Source: Fulvimonas soli
GTDB lineage: Bacteria; Pseudomonadota; Gammaproteobacteria; Xanthomonadales; Rhodanobacteraceae
DNA: 64,000 nt
Direction: 5' to 3'
NCBI RefSeq assembly: GCF_003148905.1
Contig: NZ_QGHC01000006.1
Location: 40,286 to 104,285, forward strand
Below, in pieces: positions 62,046 through 64,000 of this stretch; position 1 is the first letter of the stretch, and the number at the start of each line of letters is the position of its first letter. The position numbers and the translations under genes were made by a program. A model generated the notes under the pieces. It was not told the DNA's origin, searched no databases, and saw only the letters and a list, made by a program, of their open reading frames with translations.

Positions 62046-62178
62046 ACGCCAATCCCGGCAGTCGAGGCGCTGCAAGATTACTGTCTGAGAAATATCATTT
62101 CAAATTAAGCCGTTCCGGCAACTTTCTTCATTGGATTGGAGGTTTGGCGGCGGGCCGGGCGCATGCCCTGGCGCCAAC

Positions 62179-63630
62179 TCAGTCGCTTACTTCGGTCTGA
62201 AGTTCGCCGAGCATGTGACCATCGGCGTCGACATACCGGATACGGAACCTGCCCGGGCGGAGATAGAGCACGTTCTGTTGCCTGTCCTGGACGAAAACAT
62301 AGCGGTCCGCGGCAATGGCATTGTCCGGCTCGTCAGCGTAGTGCGCTTCGACCAGGCAGGGAATGGACGACCTGCATGGCTGGGTGCTGACAGGCACGGG
62401 TTTCCTCGTGCCGTCCAGGGTCAGCCACTTGGGCCGTTCGCCCGCGGAGGCCGGAGGCATGATGGCGAACCGCCGGTCGCCCAGTCTGAGGTTCACGGGC
62501 CCTTGCGCATAGCTCGACATGCGGTTGTTGCCGATGGGCAGGATGACGGAGACGTCATAGGCCTTGGGGCGTGCGCTCCAGATGGCCCCGCTTGAGCGGT
62601 TGCGGAGCACGAAGGGCTTGTCCAGATGGAAGTGGCTCAGGATCTGCTCGTAGATGTCGAGGTTGGGGTGCTGATAGGTCTTTTGGCTCGGTGTGCCCAG
62701 AAGCTGGCGCGTAGTGGCGCGCGCACTCAGCAACGAATTCGAGGTGATGTATTCGGATTCGGCCCGGGTGGCGGCATCCAGTTCGCTGACGGGCTCGTCT
62801 TCGCGGATATCCGTCTGATCGATGCTCAGCGGGGGGATTCCGGTGAGCTGCTGCAGCCTTTCCGCCATGGGCGTGACCGGGCCAAGGCGGCCGCGGGCCT
62901 TGTCTATGTGCGCATAACCTGCATGTACGAAAAGACGGGCTTCAGGGTCCTTGGCGAAGACGCGCTCGTAGAGATTCTTGGCTTGCCCGTCCTCGCGCTG
63001 CTGGCCGGCGTGACCTACTGTTTCGTAAGGGACAATCTTGAAGCCTAGACGAATGGCTTCGCGCAGGATGTCGCCGTAGATGGGCTCGTGCAGATACTCG
63101 CTGCCGCTGCGCGCGACCGGAAATCCGCGACTGGACAAGTCCGTGTCCTGACCATCGAGCGCTTCCGCGGCGAAGTAATTGAATCCGGCAGCCCTGAGCT
63201 TGGGCAGCAGGGCGAGGGTGAGTATCCGGGTGTGGGCATCATGGTGGGCTTCGTTTACCATGACGATGCGTCTTTCCCCCGCCAGTTTGACGATGGCGTC
63301 GACGGCATCCACGGCCTCCCAGTCCGAGGCGCGCGGCACATCCACCCGCTGCATGGGCTGGCTGCGCAGGGGAAAGTCGCGGACCGCCTCGCTGTACAGT
63401 CCCAGTTCGTTTTCGGTAGCTGCCAGGAATTGCAACGCAACGGCTTTGTCTTCGCGGGACAGCTGCGGCAGGGTGGTCAACAGGTAACGGTAGCGGGACA
63501 TCTCGTCGTCGCTGTGCTCCATGACTCCCTGGAAGAGATCCGACCTGGATTGCTCCTTTGCCGGCAGGCAGCAGGCAAGGCCGAAAAAGGCGATGGCCAA
63601 CAGGGTCTGGTGCGCCAGTCGGATGGACAT
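62179..63630 (-). CDS. Exported protein with EreA/ChaN-like motif, function unknown
   Basis: The 483-residue protein begins with a signal-like segment (hydrophobic 9-21). The central domain has IVMVNEAHHDAHTR (Glu127, His129, His130, His133, Arg135), Glu156 in FAAEALDG, LREAIRLGFKIVPYE and the late FVHAGYAHIDKA, a pattern of the EreA/ChaN-like superfamily in which Glu and His residues cluster at the active site. The C-terminal 180 residues have no recognised domain. Codon use is less GC-biased than that of its neighbours, which hints at later acquisition. Esterase or heme/iron-related functions are known for relatives, but none can be assigned. Confidence 0.72.
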   Translation of the reverse strand: MSIRLAHQTLLAIAFFGLACCLPAKEQSRSDLFQGVMEHSDDEMSRYRYLLTTLPQLSREDKAVALQFLAATENELGLYSEAVRDFPLRSQPMQRVDVPRASDWEAVDAVDAIVKLAGERRIVMVNEAHHDAHTRILTLALLPKLRAAGFNYFAAEALDGQDTDLSSRGFPVARSGSEYLHEPIYGDILREAIRLGFKIVPYETVGHAGQQREDGQAKNLYERVFAKDPEARLFVHAGYAHIDKARGRLGPVTPMAERLQQLTGIPPLSIDQTDIREDEPVSELDAATRAESEYITSNSLLSARATTRQLLGTPSQKTYQHPNLDIYEQILSHFHLDKPFVLRNRSSGAIWSARPKAYDVSVILPIGNNRMSSYAQGPVNLRLGDRRFAIMPPASAGERPKWLTLDGTRKPVPVSTQPCRSSIPCLVEAHYADEPDNAIAADRYVFVQDRQQNVLYLRPGRFRIRYVDADGHMLGELQTEVSD

Positions 63631-63724
63631 GGTTCCGGGTTCCAGGAGGGTGGCTGCAGCCTATGCATAGCTTGCGGATGGGCACAAGTGAATTCTTTCC
63701 GGCGGGCCCGTCAGAGGCGGCAAG

Positions 63725-64000
63725 ATGAATTCGCCGGATAGCGATGTCCTGATCCTCGGCGCCGGCGTGATCGGCCTTTCCTGCGCGCTGCACCTGCTCA
63801 GGGCCGGCGTCGGGGTGCGGGTGCTGGAGCAGGGGGCGCCCGGCTGCGGCGCCTCGCATGGCAACTGCGGCACGATCACGCCGAGCCACGCCGCGCCGCT
63901 GGCCATGCCGGGCACCTTCGGCGTCGCCCTGCGCTCGATGCTGCGGGCGGACGCGCCGCTGTACCTCAACCCGCGCTTCGACGGGCCGCGCCTGCGCTGG
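63725..64000 (+). CDS. FAD-dependent D-amino-acid dehydrogenase-like oxidoreductase, 5' part
   Basis: The open frame from ATG 63725 runs to the window edge (92 codons, no stop), with AGAGG about 6 bases upstream. The start NSPDSDVLILGAGVIGLSCA is an FAD-binding Rossmann motif (GxGxxG). The GASHGNCGTITPSHAAPLAMPG segment resembles the DadA family, which oxidises D-amino acids and passes electrons to the respiratory chain. Other members of the D-amino-acid-oxidase superfamily are possible because most of the protein is missing. It is divergent from the unknown exported protein. Confidence 0.8.
   Translation, partial: MNSPDSDVLILGAGVIGLSCALHLLRAGVGVRVLEQGAPGCGASHGNCGTITPSHAAPLAMPGTFGVALRSMLRADAPLYLNPRFDGPRLRW

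Noticed and set aside
62131-62595. Plus-strand open frame across the end of the exported EreA/ChaN-like gene
   Set aside because: Antisense to a better supported protein with signal sequence and conserved motifs; no similarity to a known family.

Overview
The window is a GC-rich chromosomal segment from a gammaproteobacterium, most likely of the Lysobacterales (Xanthomonadales; a Lysobacter, Luteimonas or Xanthomonas relative). The reasons are the tuf-tRNA(Trp)-secE-nusG layout, the str, S10, spc and alpha ribosomal clusters joined head to tail, a class II DAHP synthase, a TPR-sulfotransferase beside cysD-cysNC, several families of REP-like intergenic hairpins, and very strong third-position G/C. 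The call rests on gene content and order, not on a database search, so no species is proposed.

Positions 1-32,983 form one continuous plus-strand block of 41 genes for translation and transcription: tuf copy 1, tRNA-Trp, secE-nusG, rplKAJL-rpoBC, rpsLG-fusA-tuf copy 2, the S10 operon (rpsJ to rpsQ), the spc operon (rplN to secY, without rpmJ) and the alpha operon (rpsM-rpsK-rpsD-rpoA-rplQ), ending in a strong terminator at 33,010-33,038. The two tuf copies differ by one silent base. The block is cut into transcriptional modules by promoter-like -35/-10 pairs (before rplK, rpsL, rpsJ and rpsM, and a weaker one before rpsH) and by hairpins. Two repeated hairpin families sit only in its gaps: a GGGAAT-rich inverted repeat, and an alternating GCGATC/GCGGCCATCCATGGCCGC palindrome set.

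Positions 33,300-48,200 hold assorted housekeeping and metabolic genes: dsbB, class II DAHP synthase, a GNAT with a probable frameshift, a secreted peptide-amidase-like enzyme, a coupled pair of c-type cytochromes, nitronate monooxygenase, rsfS-rlmH, a membrane protein of unknown function with a Gly-rich, His-ended tail, a second GNAT, succinyl-CoA:acetate CoA-transferase, maf, a CPBP protease, a MAPEG protein, a YpfJ-type zinc metallopeptidase and a YkgJ cysteine-cluster protein. Positions 48,200-52,700 form a likely sulfation locus: a TPR-sulfotransferase divergent from cysD and a cysN-cysC fusion that make PAPS.

Positions 53,000-64,000 hold two DEAD-box RNA helicases around an SDR oxidoreductase, a methyltransferase, a tandem duplication of a secreted EF-hand gene plus an MFS transporter in which one MFS copy is a broken stub, a SlyD-type prolyl isomerase, an NlpC/P60 lipoprotein hydrolase, a protein with an EreA/ChaN-like motif and less GC-biased sequence, and the 5' end of a D-amino-acid-dehydrogenase-like flavoprotein cut by the window edge. 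I saw no CRISPR array, prophage, insertion sequence or rRNA gene. Nothing here is clearly a new biological system; the best leads are the ribosomal-block hairpin families, the sulfation locus and the decayed tandem duplication.
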